Assembly: GCA_938022205.1 (NCBI GenBank)
Contig: CALIEB010000001.1
Coordinates: 248,001 to 312,000, forward strand
Length of the DNA: 64,000 bases
Direction of reading: 5' to 3'
Source: an uncultured Anaerolineae bacterium
GTDB lineage: Bacteria > Chloroflexota > Anaerolineae > Aggregatilineales > Phototrophicaceae
Shown: positions 54,593 through 63,121 of the stretch, piece by piece
How positions within the stretch are numbered: the stretch's first letter is position 1
Layout: the number at the start of each line of letters is the position of its first letter
Notes under the pieces: generated by a model
What the model was told of the DNA's origin: nothing
What the model saw: only the letters and a program-made list of their open reading frames with translations
Databases searched by the model: none
Translations under genes and position numbers: made by a program

Positions 54593-56566
54593 ATGCCAAG
54601 AACCTGCTGGCTTGCTGCGTTGTTGGTCTTTGCCTTTTCCGCGCGCGCGCAAGTTATCGCCCCGCCCACCAGCCCGCCGCCTTCTAGCAGCCACACGCTA
54701 GTGAGCAGCGTAGGCGCGGTGCGTGCCGAACGGTTGGGCATCACGTTCATCAACAGCGCGCAAATTAGCATCAGCGAAAATCGCTACCAGAACGCGCTGC
54801 GTTTGGGCGCGGCGTGGACGCGCTGGCCCCTCTACTGGAACGAGGTGGAACGTGCGCCCGACGAGTGGACGTGGGATGCTTACGATAAGCTGGTGCTGGA
54901 AGACCTCAAGCATGGCTTGAACATCAACGCGATCTTGCTAGGCATGCCCGACTTCGGCAAAAGCGGCGACATCCCCAGCGGCTTAAACACGCCCATTTTC
55001 GCCGACGGCACAGACTCCCCTGCGGCGGGCAAGGCACTTAACCCCGACAATCGCTGGGCGCATTTCGTCTTTCAGGCGGTGACACGCTATAAGCCCGGCG
55101 GCACGCTGGCGCAAGCGCGACGGCTGCGGGCGGGGCAAGGCGTGCGCGTCTGGGAAGTGTGGAACGAGCCGGACTACGAGCAGTTTTGGCGCGGCGGCAT
55201 TAACAACTACGCGCGCTTGCTCAAGGTGGCTTATCTGGTCACTAAGCTAGCAGACCCACAGGCGCAAATCATGTTCGGCGGCTTGCTCTATAACACGCCT
55301 GACAATTGGCTGGCGCGCGTGCTAGCGATTTTCATCAACGACCCTGTGGGCGCGCGTCACAACTACTACTTTGACATCGTCGCTATCCACAGCTACGGTT
55401 ACCCATGGCGCACGGGCTGGCTGACGCTTTACGCCCGTGAGACGCTGCGCTCGTACAAGCTCACGCGCCCGATTTGGGTCAACGAGAGCGGCGTGACCGT
55501 TTGGGACGACTACCCGGGGCCTGTTTGGGCGGCACAGCCCGTCGACCGCTTGGGCTGGGCAACCGCCGAGCAACAAGCGTGGTTTTTCATCCAAAGCACC
55601 GTCTTCGCGTGGTCGGAAGGCGCGGAGGTTGTCTTCTTTCACCAGCTCTACGACGACTGCGGCGACCAGCCCGCCGGCACAGATTTTCCGCCTCACAACG
55701 GCGAGCTGTGCGGGCAAGGCGGCTTGTGCTTTGGCAATGCGTTTGGTATCTATCGCAACCCTGTCGGCAGCGTGTGCTTTAGCCAGCATCCCCAGCCAGC
55801 CAGCCCACGCCCTGTCGCCAACGCCTTTCGCCTCATGGCGGAGGTGTTCGGACGCACGGCGTTTGTTGTCAAAGAAAAGCCCAAACGCTTCGACGATGGC
55901 TCAACGCGCACGCAGTTTGACCGTCCCGACACGCAGGAGCGTATCACGGTGCTTTGGAACAGGCGGTTTGAGGAGCGCGTGGTGACCGTCAAGGCAGAAG
56001 GCACAAGCGCGCAGCTGTTCACGTTGGCGGGCAATCGCGTCCTTACGCCCGACGCGGCGGGCAATTACACGTTGACGCTAGCGGCGGCGCAGCCTGATGC
56101 TTTTCCCTACCTCGAGCCTAACGACATCAGCGCGATTGCGGGTGCGCCGGTCATTTTGGTCGAACGTCCGTTAGGCGGGTTAACTCCGCCACCGCAAACC
56201 AACCTGCCGACGATCACGCCCGCGCCGCCGACCGTCACGCCGCTGCCGCTTGCCCAGCCGACTAGCGCGCCCGACCAAGACAAAGGCGCGCCGCGTCCGT
56301 TCATGGTAGCCCTGCCCATCATCAGCGCGCCGACGTTTAACGTGTCGTGGGGCGCGGAAGACGACGGCGAGGTCGTCAATTACTTAGTATGGGTGCGCCT
56401 GAACGGAGGCGCGTGGCAACCTTGGCTTGAGACATCACAAACTCAAGCGCAGTACAGCGGCATCGCCGGCAACCTCTATGAGTTTGCGGTGTGGGCGCAA
56501 GACGCGGCGGGCAATTGGTCGACCAACACCGAGCTTACGCCTATGGCTAGCACCCGCGTGGAATAG
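54593..56566 (+). CDS. Secreted clan-A glycoside hydrolase (GH39/GH5-like) with FN3-like tail
   Basis: 657 residues. A signal peptide (about 1-20, ending AFSARA) is followed by a Pro-rich stretch, then a (beta/alpha)8 catalytic domain (about 45-400). The likely acid/base is Glu192 in WEVWNEPDYEQF and the likely nucleophile is Glu298 in PIWVNESG; the 106-residue spacing fits clan A. A beta domain (about 410-510), a Thr/Pro-rich linker (about 525-560) and an FN3-like domain (about 575-650, YLVWVRLNGGAWQPW) follow. The ATG at 54593 has AGAGAGG upstream. The glycan substrate is unknown. The enzyme is expected outside the cell or on its surface. Confidence 0.88.
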   Translation: MPRTCWLAALLVFAFSARAQVIAPPTSPPPSSSHTLVSSVGAVRAERLGITFINSAQISISENRYQNALRLGAAWTRWPLYWNEVERAPDEWTWDAYDKLVLEDLKHGLNINAILLGMPDFGKSGDIPSGLNTPIFADGTDSPAAGKALNPDNRWAHFVFQAVTRYKPGGTLAQARRLRAGQGVRVWEVWNEPDYEQFWRGGINNYARLLKVAYLVTKLADPQAQIMFGGLLYNTPDNWLARVLAIFINDPVGARHNYYFDIVAIHSYGYPWRTGWLTLYARETLRSYKLTRPIWVNESGVTVWDDYPGPVWAAQPVDRLGWATAEQQAWFFIQSTVFAWSEGAEVVFFHQLYDDCGDQPAGTDFPPHNGELCGQGGLCFGNAFGIYRNPVGSVCFSQHPQPASPRPVANAFRLMAEVFGRTAFVVKEKPKRFDDGSTRTQFDRPDTQERITVLWNRRFEERVVTVKAEGTSAQLFTLAGNRVLTPDAAGNYTLTLAAAQPDAFPYLEPNDISAIAGAPVILVERPLGGLTPPPQTNLPTITPAPPTVTPLPLAQPTSAPDQDKGAPRPFMVALPIISAPTFNVSWGAEDDGEVVNYLVWVRLNGGAWQPWLETSQTQAQYSGIAGNLYEFAVWAQDAAGNWSTNTELTPMASTRVE

Positions 56567-56567
56567 G

Positions 56568-57083
56568 CTAGCCCTCAAACACCACGCGCACGCGCAAGTT
56601 TGCCATCGCGATCTCGTCACCATGATGGAGACGGCACGGGGTTTCGCGCCCAATCGCCACGCCGTTGACCAGCGTGCCGTTGCGGCTACCCAAATCGAAC
56701 AGCCAAAGCGCGTCCTCCTCGTGACGCAACAGCGCGTGGCGGCGGCTCACACCCAGACGATACGCGCTAAGGGGTGCAAGGTCAATCTCGGGGATATATG
56801 ACGCTGCGTCGTCGCTGCGCCCTATGACCATGTCGCCAGCTTGCACAGCCACTTCAACGCGCTCTGCCTCCTCAATCGCTTCCAGAAACAGGCGCATGTC
56901 TGCCGTGAAGCGGCTTTTGGCTGGGTCAGGTGCATGCGCGGGCCCGCTCATTTGCAAGGCTTGGCGTGCCAGCTGTGCGATGTCATTGGTTGTCTTGCCG
57001 CTAGAAAACGACGAACGGTGGAGTACCTGCGTTTCGCGCGTTTCGCTTTCTGGCTTTTCTTGCTTTTCAGAGTCTGTCATCAT
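56568..57083 (-). CDS. FHA domain protein
   Basis: 171 residues. The N-terminal 65 are polar and Ser/Thr/Glu-rich, with QVLHRSSFSSG a candidate phosphorylated segment. The FHA domain (about 75-168) has VIGRS, LGVSRRHALLRH and DLGSRNGTLVNG, the phosphothreonine-binding Arg, Ser-Arg-x-His and Asn-Gly. It probably docks on a Ser/Thr kinase target, but no such kinase is in the window. Two adjacent ATGs are possible. It lies one base from the hydrolase stop on the other strand. Confidence 0.92.
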   Translation of the reverse strand: MMTDSEKQEKPESETRETQVLHRSSFSSGKTTNDIAQLARQALQMSGPAHAPDPAKSRFTADMRLFLEAIEEAERVEVAVQAGDMVIGRSDDAASYIPEIDLAPLSAYRLGVSRRHALLRHEEDALWLFDLGSRNGTLVNGVAIGRETPCRLHHGDEIAMANLRVRVVFEG

Positions 57084-57108
57084 GCCCCCACTTTATAGGA
57101 TAAGCCGC

Positions 57109-58749
57109 CTACGACGTAACAACGCGCAGCAGCAGTGTAAACGTGCTAAATTGGCGCGCCCCCAGTTCGGCACGCAAGATGACGCTTGGCTGCGTTGTCA
57201 CAGGCATGAGTGGCACGACTAACCAAGCGTCGACGCTGTCCATTCTCAGCACACGTTCGCCAAGCATCAGCTCAAATCCGCGCAACGATACCGTCGCGCC
57301 GTAGCAATTTTCCGGGTTGCCGGCGTTGTCGCACGCCATTGCCTGCCCTTGTGGGTCGCGCTGGACGTTGTTCGCTTCGTCCACCCACGCCAGACGCGCG
57401 TCAATGCGCGGCTCGTGCGCCACCATAAAGGCTTGCAGCACGTTGGGAAAGCGCGTGAGGTTGGGCGTAAGCGCAAGCTCTACCAACGCGGCAGGGACAT
57501 CGCGGGTGACACGCAGCCCTTCGATAAAGACGTTAAACTCGCCACCTAAGCCCGTTCGGTTGCCGACAAAAACCTGTCGATCTGTCCGCTTAAGGCGCAC
57601 CTGCACGCTGGTGTCCTGCGGCACGACGATGCCGCTAGGCAGTGTCGCCGCGTAGAGCCGCGCCGCGTCGTTTGCGCTCGCGCAGTACCCCGCGCCGTCT
57701 TCGTCCACAACCGCCACAATCGGCACAAAGTTCGTGCCGCCAACCACCGTCAGCGTCAACGCCTCGTCAAACGCGGCAGCAGGGAAGGTGAGGCGTGTGC
57801 CGTTCGTCCAGACCGCCTCGCCGTCACAAGTGAGACTGTAAATGCCGTCGTCGGACTGCTTGACCTGCGCGACAGGCAACGTCTCTTCAGGCACGCCCGC
57901 CTCTTCGTCGCCACGAGCAGCAAGGTCAGGGTTGCTAAAGTACAGCACAAGTAAATACTCGCCTTGCGTGCGGTTGCTGCCGACGCGCACGCCAAACGCG
58001 CCGTCGGGCAGCGCGCTCAACGGCACTTTGAGGTAGGCGGATTGGGCATCGCCAAAGACCACGCCAAGTGCGGACTGCGCCGACGCGCCGAGCATAGCGG
58101 GGTCAGGGCTGTAGCACGTTGCCGCGTCACCCACGTCATCGCAGCGCAGTGGCGCACCTTCTGCGTCCTTCAGCAGCGTGCCGCCGCTGTCGACCAGCTC
58201 GAGAAGCGGGTTATAGGCGCTGTCCATGCCCTTAAAAAGGGCAATGTGCAAAAATTGCGCCCGCGCCCGCAGCGCGTCCGTCAGCGTCAACGTGAACAGG
58301 TCGCCGCGCTGGCGTTCCTGCGCGTTGATGCGGTTGCCTTGCAGCAGCACCGTCGCAAAGGCGCGGCTGGTCAAAGCATCTGTGCCTATCGTGATGGTTT
58401 GCGCTTGGGGGTCGGCGGGCGCGCCTTGCGCCGCGAGTTGGGTGCTGAAGACACTGTTTTCCGGCAGCGTGACGTTAAGAAAGCTCAAGCTCGGGTCGAG
58501 AGGTGCGCACAGGAAAAAGTCCGCAACGCTTGCCAGCGTCACAAAGGGACGATAGTCCGCAACGCCCAACACCGCCACTAAGTTAAAGCCAGCATCGGGC
58601 TGTTCGAGCTTAAGCGGGGGGGCTTCAATCGTCAGTTCGGGGGTAAAGGTCGTACGGTTCTCGCACGTCACTTGAGCTGCTTGGGCGTGCGCGCGCGCGC
58701 CAAGCAGCAGCCCCAAGCACACGATACTGCTAGCTAACAGATGCCGCAT
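57109..58749 (-). CDS. Secreted protein of unknown function
   Basis: 546 residues beginning with a clear signal peptide (MRHLLASSIVCLGLLLGARAHA, shortened here to its core LLASSIVCLGLLLGARA). The mature part is beta-rich, with scattered Cys (for example VTCENRT, YSLTCDGE, CDNAGNPENCYG) likely paired as disulfides, and shows two or three repeating units resembling pre-peptidase or Ig-like beta domains. No catalytic motif is seen. The ATG at 58749 has AAGGAGAG upstream and is preferred over 58770. It probably acts at the cell surface with its secreted neighbours. Confidence 0.8.
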   Translation of the reverse strand: MRHLLASSIVCLGLLLGARAHAQAAQVTCENRTTFTPELTIEAPPLKLEQPDAGFNLVAVLGVADYRPFVTLASVADFFLCAPLDPSLSFLNVTLPENSVFSTQLAAQGAPADPQAQTITIGTDALTSRAFATVLLQGNRINAQERQRGDLFTLTLTDALRARAQFLHIALFKGMDSAYNPLLELVDSGGTLLKDAEGAPLRCDDVGDAATCYSPDPAMLGASAQSALGVVFGDAQSAYLKVPLSALPDGAFGVRVGSNRTQGEYLLVLYFSNPDLAARGDEEAGVPEETLPVAQVKQSDDGIYSLTCDGEAVWTNGTRLTFPAAAFDEALTLTVVGGTNFVPIVAVVDEDGAGYCASANDAARLYAATLPSGIVVPQDTSVQVRLKRTDRQVFVGNRTGLGGEFNVFIEGLRVTRDVPAALVELALTPNLTRFPNVLQAFMVAHEPRIDARLAWVDEANNVQRDPQGQAMACDNAGNPENCYGATVSLRGFELMLGERVLRMDSVDAWLVVPLMPVTTQPSVILRAELGARQFSTFTLLLRVVTS

Positions 58750-58778
58750 ATCGCTCTCCTTCTTAAACATTGTTCACC

Positions 58779-58787
58779 ATTCTAGCA
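58779..58787 (-). promoter_or_regulatory. Extended -10 promoter TGCTAGAAT for the secreted protein gene
   Basis: TGCTAGAAT on the minus strand, 29 bases upstream of the ATG at 58749. Confidence 0.5.
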
Positions 58788-58830
58788 TAACTTGCTTGCG
58801 TTGCAGGTTACAAGATAGACAGACAATGTG

Positions 58831-60858
58831 TTATTCTTTGTACAGTTTTGTAATGTCGAACAGATAGACATCAAAGGTGCGGCTGGAAACCACCGCGAGT
58901 TTTGTGCCGTCTGGGCTAATCGCCATGCGGTACACCGCTTGCGGCACGCCAAAGCTATCGGCAGGCAGCACAAGCTCGCGCGCAAGTTCACCCGTCGCGC
59001 CGTAGCGCACCAAGATTTTGCCGTCCGCATCGCCCACAAAGATGAGCGTGCCGTCAGGACTATAAAGCAGCGACGTGGGCGCGTTGGCGTTCGTCAGCAC
59101 GATGCCCAGCACCTGCCCGCTGAGCGGATTCCACAGCGTGATTTCGCCCTGTGTGCAGCCACCTGTTGCCAGCGCGTTCTTGCACGTGCTGGTGAGAACC
59201 TCACCCGTCGACGGGTGGAACGCGATGTCGAGCATGCCCGACGCGAACACGCCCGTGCCGAAGCGGCTGAGCTGCATGCCGGTGGCGCGGTCGAACAAGA
59301 ACACCGCGTCAAAGCCAAACGCGACAATGCCGCTGTCGTCAGGCGCGAAGTAAAGGCGGTCAACCAGCACATCGCGCGGCAAGTTCACCGACCAAATCAC
59401 AGCGGACGTGGCAACCGAACGCAGGGTCAGCGTCGACGCGGTGCAAAAGCCCCTATCGCTCAAGCCGTTAGGCTGGCAGCCCAAATGCGCGACAAAGCGA
59501 CCATCCGACGAAGCAACGTTCATACCTGTGCTTTCGTTAACAGCAAACAAGCCTGTCAGCTGCTGCTTGACGTTCATCGCCACGTCCGCCACCACGACAT
59601 TGCCCGCGCGGTCGCTGACGAAGACCGTGCCATCCGCCACCACCTGCACGCGCGCTATCTCGGCGGGAACGCCAACTCCTCTATCCGTCGGCGCGTTGCT
59701 TGCTAAGTCATATTCCACCAGCGCGTGCGTCACGCCTGTAAGCTGGCTGCCGATACGGCTGCCCACGTAAAGATAGCGGCTGTTCGCGCTAAAGGCGATG
59801 TCATCAACCGCGCCCGCGCGGTCGGTGCGCTGGTTGAGCCGTACGGGCGTGTAGTCCGTGCCGCGCGGGAGCGTGACCACCTCAAAGCCGGGCATCGGCT
59901 CGATGAAATAGTCGCTGCGCGCGAAATCAGACTCCGCCGTCCAGCCGACATTGCCGTCAATTTCAACGTACCACCAGACGATGCCGCCGCTACAAGCGGG
60001 ACCGTTTGCCACGCGGTCAAGCACACGGTTAGGCTGAATGACACCTAAACGCACGCCAATCGCGTCGTTGGCAATGGGCTGCGAGCGTAGCGTGTTGGGG
60101 ATTGTGCCGCCGCCGATTTTGGCGGTCTTATCGCCCACGCGGATGCGCGGCGGCATATAGCCGGCGAAGTCAGGCGGGCAAGCGTATTCCTGCAACGCCC
60201 GCGCGAGGTCAACGTTGGTGGTAGGCGCGGTTAAGCCCGCCCCTGTCCCTGTGCGCGTGTCGTCGATTGGCAGCGCGGCGCAGTTGCCTGTCACGTTCGC
60301 AGCTTGGCGCGAGACCCAGCCGCCCGTCGTGAAATACCACACGTCAGACGGATTGCTGTTAATGGCAATCACCGGGAAGAACTGCCCACTGAAGATTTGC
60401 CCGACTTGCCGCCCTTCGATAGACGGCACTTCGCGCACGTTAGCGAACGCGCCCAACGGCGACAGCACGCACGCCCCCTCCGCAACCACCGGCGTAGCTG
60501 GCGGAGCGACGGTGGCAACAGGTAAGCCCGCCGCCGCAAACTTCTCATCGCACAGCACCACCACCGTGCCATCCGACGAAGCCCACACGACATATTCCCC
60601 GCTGGGATAAGACAGCACAAAGCGATAAGGGATAACGGGTCGCCCTAAGTCACCTTTGGGCGCGCTAGGGCAACCAAGCGAGCTATCGCGGGTTTCAAAG
60701 AAGCGTTCAAACGTCCAGCGCAGCGGGCGTGTGCCGAGCAGCTGTCGCGCCGCGTTAATCGCTGCCTCGCGGGGGATCGTGTCGTCCTGCGCCCACGCCA
60801 CCGCGCCGCCTAACAGCAGCACGCCCAACAGCAGCAAACGACCAAGAAACGTCTTCAT
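58831..60858 (-). CDS. Secreted SH3-like / WD40 beta-propeller protein
   Basis: 675 residues. The signal peptide (FLGRLLLLGVLLLGGAVAWA) is followed by a small domain (about 25-115), then two bacterial SH3-like regions (about 127-195 and 225-315; FANVREVPSIEGRQVGQIFS and VWWYVEIDGNVGWTAES). Residues about 340-670 form WD40-type blades (DIAFSANSRYLYVGSR, LLYSPDGTLIFVGDADGKIL, RMAISPDGTKLAVVSS). No enzyme motif is visible; the layout suggests a surface binding or scaffold protein. I use the ATG at 60858, where the signal peptide starts, not the longer frame from 60930. TATAAT at 60904-60899 (minus) is a possible -10. Confidence 0.85.
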   Translation of the reverse strand: MKTFLGRLLLLGVLLLGGAVAWAQDDTIPREAAINAARQLLGTRPLRWTFERFFETRDSSLGCPSAPKGDLGRPVIPYRFVLSYPSGEYVVWASSDGTVVVLCDEKFAAAGLPVATVAPPATPVVAEGACVLSPLGAFANVREVPSIEGRQVGQIFSGQFFPVIAINSNPSDVWYFTTGGWVSRQAANVTGNCAALPIDDTRTGTGAGLTAPTTNVDLARALQEYACPPDFAGYMPPRIRVGDKTAKIGGGTIPNTLRSQPIANDAIGVRLGVIQPNRVLDRVANGPACSGGIVWWYVEIDGNVGWTAESDFARSDYFIEPMPGFEVVTLPRGTDYTPVRLNQRTDRAGAVDDIAFSANSRYLYVGSRIGSQLTGVTHALVEYDLASNAPTDRGVGVPAEIARVQVVADGTVFVSDRAGNVVVADVAMNVKQQLTGLFAVNESTGMNVASSDGRFVAHLGCQPNGLSDRGFCTASTLTLRSVATSAVIWSVNLPRDVLVDRLYFAPDDSGIVAFGFDAVFLFDRATGMQLSRFGTGVFASGMLDIAFHPSTGEVLTSTCKNALATGGCTQGEITLWNPLSGQVLGIVLTNANAPTSLLYSPDGTLIFVGDADGKILVRYGATGELARELVLPADSFGVPQAVYRMAISPDGTKLAVVSSRTFDVYLFDITKLYKE

Positions 60859-60913
60859 GTGCGCCTGTCTCCTCGTTTTGCAACCAACAGATGCTGCGAT
60901 TATACTCGAAACA

Positions 60914-60945
60914 CAAAAAAAGGACGACATAACCCCGTCGTCCTT
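60914..60945 (-). terminator. Rho-independent terminator after the HEAT-Yip1 gene
   Basis: On the minus strand, AGGACGAC (60944-60937) pairs with GTCGTCCT (60928-60921) around an eight-base loop, followed by a run of T. It lies between the HEAT-Yip1 stop and the next minus-strand gene. Confidence 0.82.
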
Positions 60946-60974
60946 GCTGTAATTGCCCGTCTTTTGCGCGCCGC

Positions 60975-62231
60975 CTAGAACGCGTTGAGCAGCGTGCCAA
61001 ATATCGTGCCAATCACCGCAGCGTTGATTGCACCGCCCACAAACGACATGCCCATCATGCCAAGAATAATCGTCAGGCAGCCGCGCCCCGTGCCAAAGTC
61101 ATACGCCTGCCCAATCAGATAAGCGGTGCGGAACAACACAAAAAGCGCGAAAAGCGGTGCTGCACATGCCAACGGCACAACCCATGTTAATTGTTCAGGC
61201 GACACTTGCGCTTCGTAGTCCATCCCTGCCCGCCATGCCGCCTCGACGGCTGACCAGTCATTCGCTAATGAGTTAAGTATCAAGTAAAGCACGACCATGC
61301 CCGCTACAAACGTGATGACGGTGACAAAAGTGTAAAAATTGGTCGTCTTGCGTATCAACCGCACAAAAGAACCCTCGCCACCAAGCAAGAACTGCGCCGC
61401 TAGATGGTAGAAAAAGTCAACCAACAGCAAGTTAATCAGCGCGGAAACACCGCTCGCCAGACCACCCATGATGGTGGGGACAATAGTCGCTATTGAAATC
61501 AGCTGGACGACCTGCGTCAGCGAGCCAATCCCACTTTCAGCCATCGCATAAGCCACTTCAGGGTCGCTTTCCAACGTGCGCAGCATCGCGTCCAACGGTG
61601 CTTGCAGCAGCATGATAATCAAAAGAAAGCCAACAATGACGGTTGTCGCGGATGCCAGCGTGTAAATGATGAGGTCGCCAATCGCCGCGCCCCAACTTTC
61701 ATCGCTATCGACAAGTTGGTCGTTCTTGCGTTTGGGCTTGTCGTTGTCGCTATGGGCAAGTGCCTCCATCGCATCGTCGGGACGCATGCCAAAAATCTCG
61801 CCGAGCATGCCCTTGTAGTAAGGGTCGAATTCCAAGTTCGCGTTGACCTTAAACGCTTGGCGCGCGAGGCGTTTCGCTTTGTTCACGTCACCGCTTAGGG
61901 AGAGCTGCAACGCCCTGTCCATCAGCTCAAAACTCTTCTGCTCGTCCGCTTTGGAGACCGCAACACGGACAGGCGCGCTGGGGTCAGGCGCGTCCTCACG
62001 CGGCGGCTTGCCCTGCCACTTCTGCTCTTGCTGTTGCATCGCCTTAAGATGCCTGCCTGCTTCCAACGCCAGCCGACGCACCTCTTCGTTGCTGTCGGTC
62101 TTGTAAATTGCTGCTAAGTACGGCAGCAGGTCGGTGTGACCGCTTTTGGCAATCAGCACGATAACACGCTTACGATCCTCTACGTTTGGGCTGTTCAGCA
62201 ACCGCTTGATTTCGTTAAGGTCTAAGCTCAC
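60975..62231 (-). CDS. HEAT-like plus Yip1-domain membrane protein
   Basis: 418 residues. Residues 1-65 look like HEAT-type helical repeats (VEDRKRVIVLIAKSGHTDLL), followed by a polar linker and a short TPR-like element. The C-terminal half holds five or so membrane helices (about 188-212, 240-265, 305-330, 352-375, 385-415) in the manner of Yip1-family proteins. The start is GTG at 62231 with AGGGAG ten bases upstream. It may organise a membrane complex for the secreted neighbours; no direct evidence. Confidence 0.8.
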   Translation of the reverse strand: MSLDLNEIKRLLNSPNVEDRKRVIVLIAKSGHTDLLPYLAAIYKTDSNEEVRRLALEAGRHLKAMQQQEQKWQGKPPREDAPDPSAPVRVAVSKADEQKSFELMDRALQLSLSGDVNKAKRLARQAFKVNANLEFDPYYKGMLGEIFGMRPDDAMEALAHSDNDKPKRKNDQLVDSDESWGAAIGDLIIYTLASATTVIVGFLLIIMLLQAPLDAMLRTLESDPEVAYAMAESGIGSLTQVVQLISIATIVPTIMGGLASGVSALINLLLVDFFYHLAAQFLLGGEGSFVRLIRKTTNFYTFVTVITFVAGMVVLYLILNSLANDWSAVEAAWRAGMDYEAQVSPEQLTWVVPLACAAPLFALFVLFRTAYLIGQAYDFGTGRGCLTIILGMMGMSFVGGAINAAVIGTIFGTLLNAF

Positions 62232-62408
62232 AGCAAAATCTCCCTGATGGCTATTGGTTTAGCAATGTCGCTCGCTTTCATTGTAGTGTCAAAGCCACGC
62301 TGTGGCAAATGAACCGGCGCGCCTACACCTTTTTATACGCAAGAAGACGACAAAACGTTTTAACCGCCCTAAACCGGTTGCTCACACATACCCGACGCAC
62401 AACAGCCG

Positions 62409-62417
62409 TGCTAAAAT
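62409..62417 (+). promoter_or_regulatory. Extended -10 promoter TGCTAAAAT for the Dph6-like gene
   Basis: TGCTAAAAT 28 bases upstream of the ATG at 62446. The position makes the longer frame starting at 62302 unlikely. Confidence 0.5.
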
Positions 62418-62445
62418 TGAGCAGCTGAGGCACGAGGACTTGACC

Positions 62446-63111
62446 ATGACCACACCAGCTCTGATTGCGTGGAGCGGCGGCAAGGACAGCGCGATGACGC
62501 TGTGGAAGCTGCCCGCAATGTACCAGCCTATCGCCCTGCTGACCAACGTGCAAGCGTCGCAGGGGCGCGTCAGCATGCACGGCGTGCGCCGTGAGCTGAT
62601 TGAACTGCAAGCACGTGCGCTCGGCTTGCCCCTGCACGCCGTCGAGCTGCCGGACGCGCCGACCAATGCCGAGTACGAGGCACACGTAGAACGCGGTTTT
62701 GCGCCTTTTCAGGCACAAGGTGTCACGCACGTCGTCTATGGCGATCTGTTTCTAGCCGACATCCGCGCCTATCGCGACGCGCATCTAGCGCGGCTAGGCC
62801 TGCATGGGGTGTATCCGCTGTGGGGACACAACACGGCCGCACTCATCCGCGAGTTTATCGACGCGGGCTTCCGCGCCGTTATTGCCTGCGTCGACACAAC
62901 ACAGTTGGATGCCTCGTTCGCTGGGCGCGAACTCGACGAGGCGTTTTTGCGCGACCTGCCCAACGAGGTTGACCCATGCGGCGAGAACGGCGAATTCCAC
63001 ACCTTCGTTTACGACGGACCGCTGTTTAGCAAAGGACTGGCGATTACCGTCGGCGAGATATTTTGGAAAAACGAGCGATTCTGTCACTGCGACCTGTTGT
63101 GTGAGCCGTAA
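62446..63111 (+). CDS. Dph6-like (DUF71) ATP pyrophosphatase
   Basis: 221 residues. The N-terminal PP-loop IAWSGGKDSAMTLWK binds ATP. The C-terminal GENGEFHTFVYDGPLF is the family signature. Related archaeal and eukaryotic enzymes amidate diphthine, but bacteria lack diphthamide. Bacterial copies probably catalyse a different amide or thiol transfer, for example in cobalamin or cofactor metabolism. GAGGA precedes the ATG at 62446. No pathway genes are adjacent. Confidence 0.92.
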   Translation: MTTPALIAWSGGKDSAMTLWKLPAMYQPIALLTNVQASQGRVSMHGVRRELIELQARALGLPLHAVELPDAPTNAEYEAHVERGFAPFQAQGVTHVVYGDLFLADIRAYRDAHLARLGLHGVYPLWGHNTAALIREFIDAGFRAVIACVDTTQLDASFAGRELDEAFLRDLPNEVDPCGENGEFHTFVYDGPLFSKGLAITVGEIFWKNERFCHCDLLCEP

Positions 63112-63121
63112 GAGCGCACGC

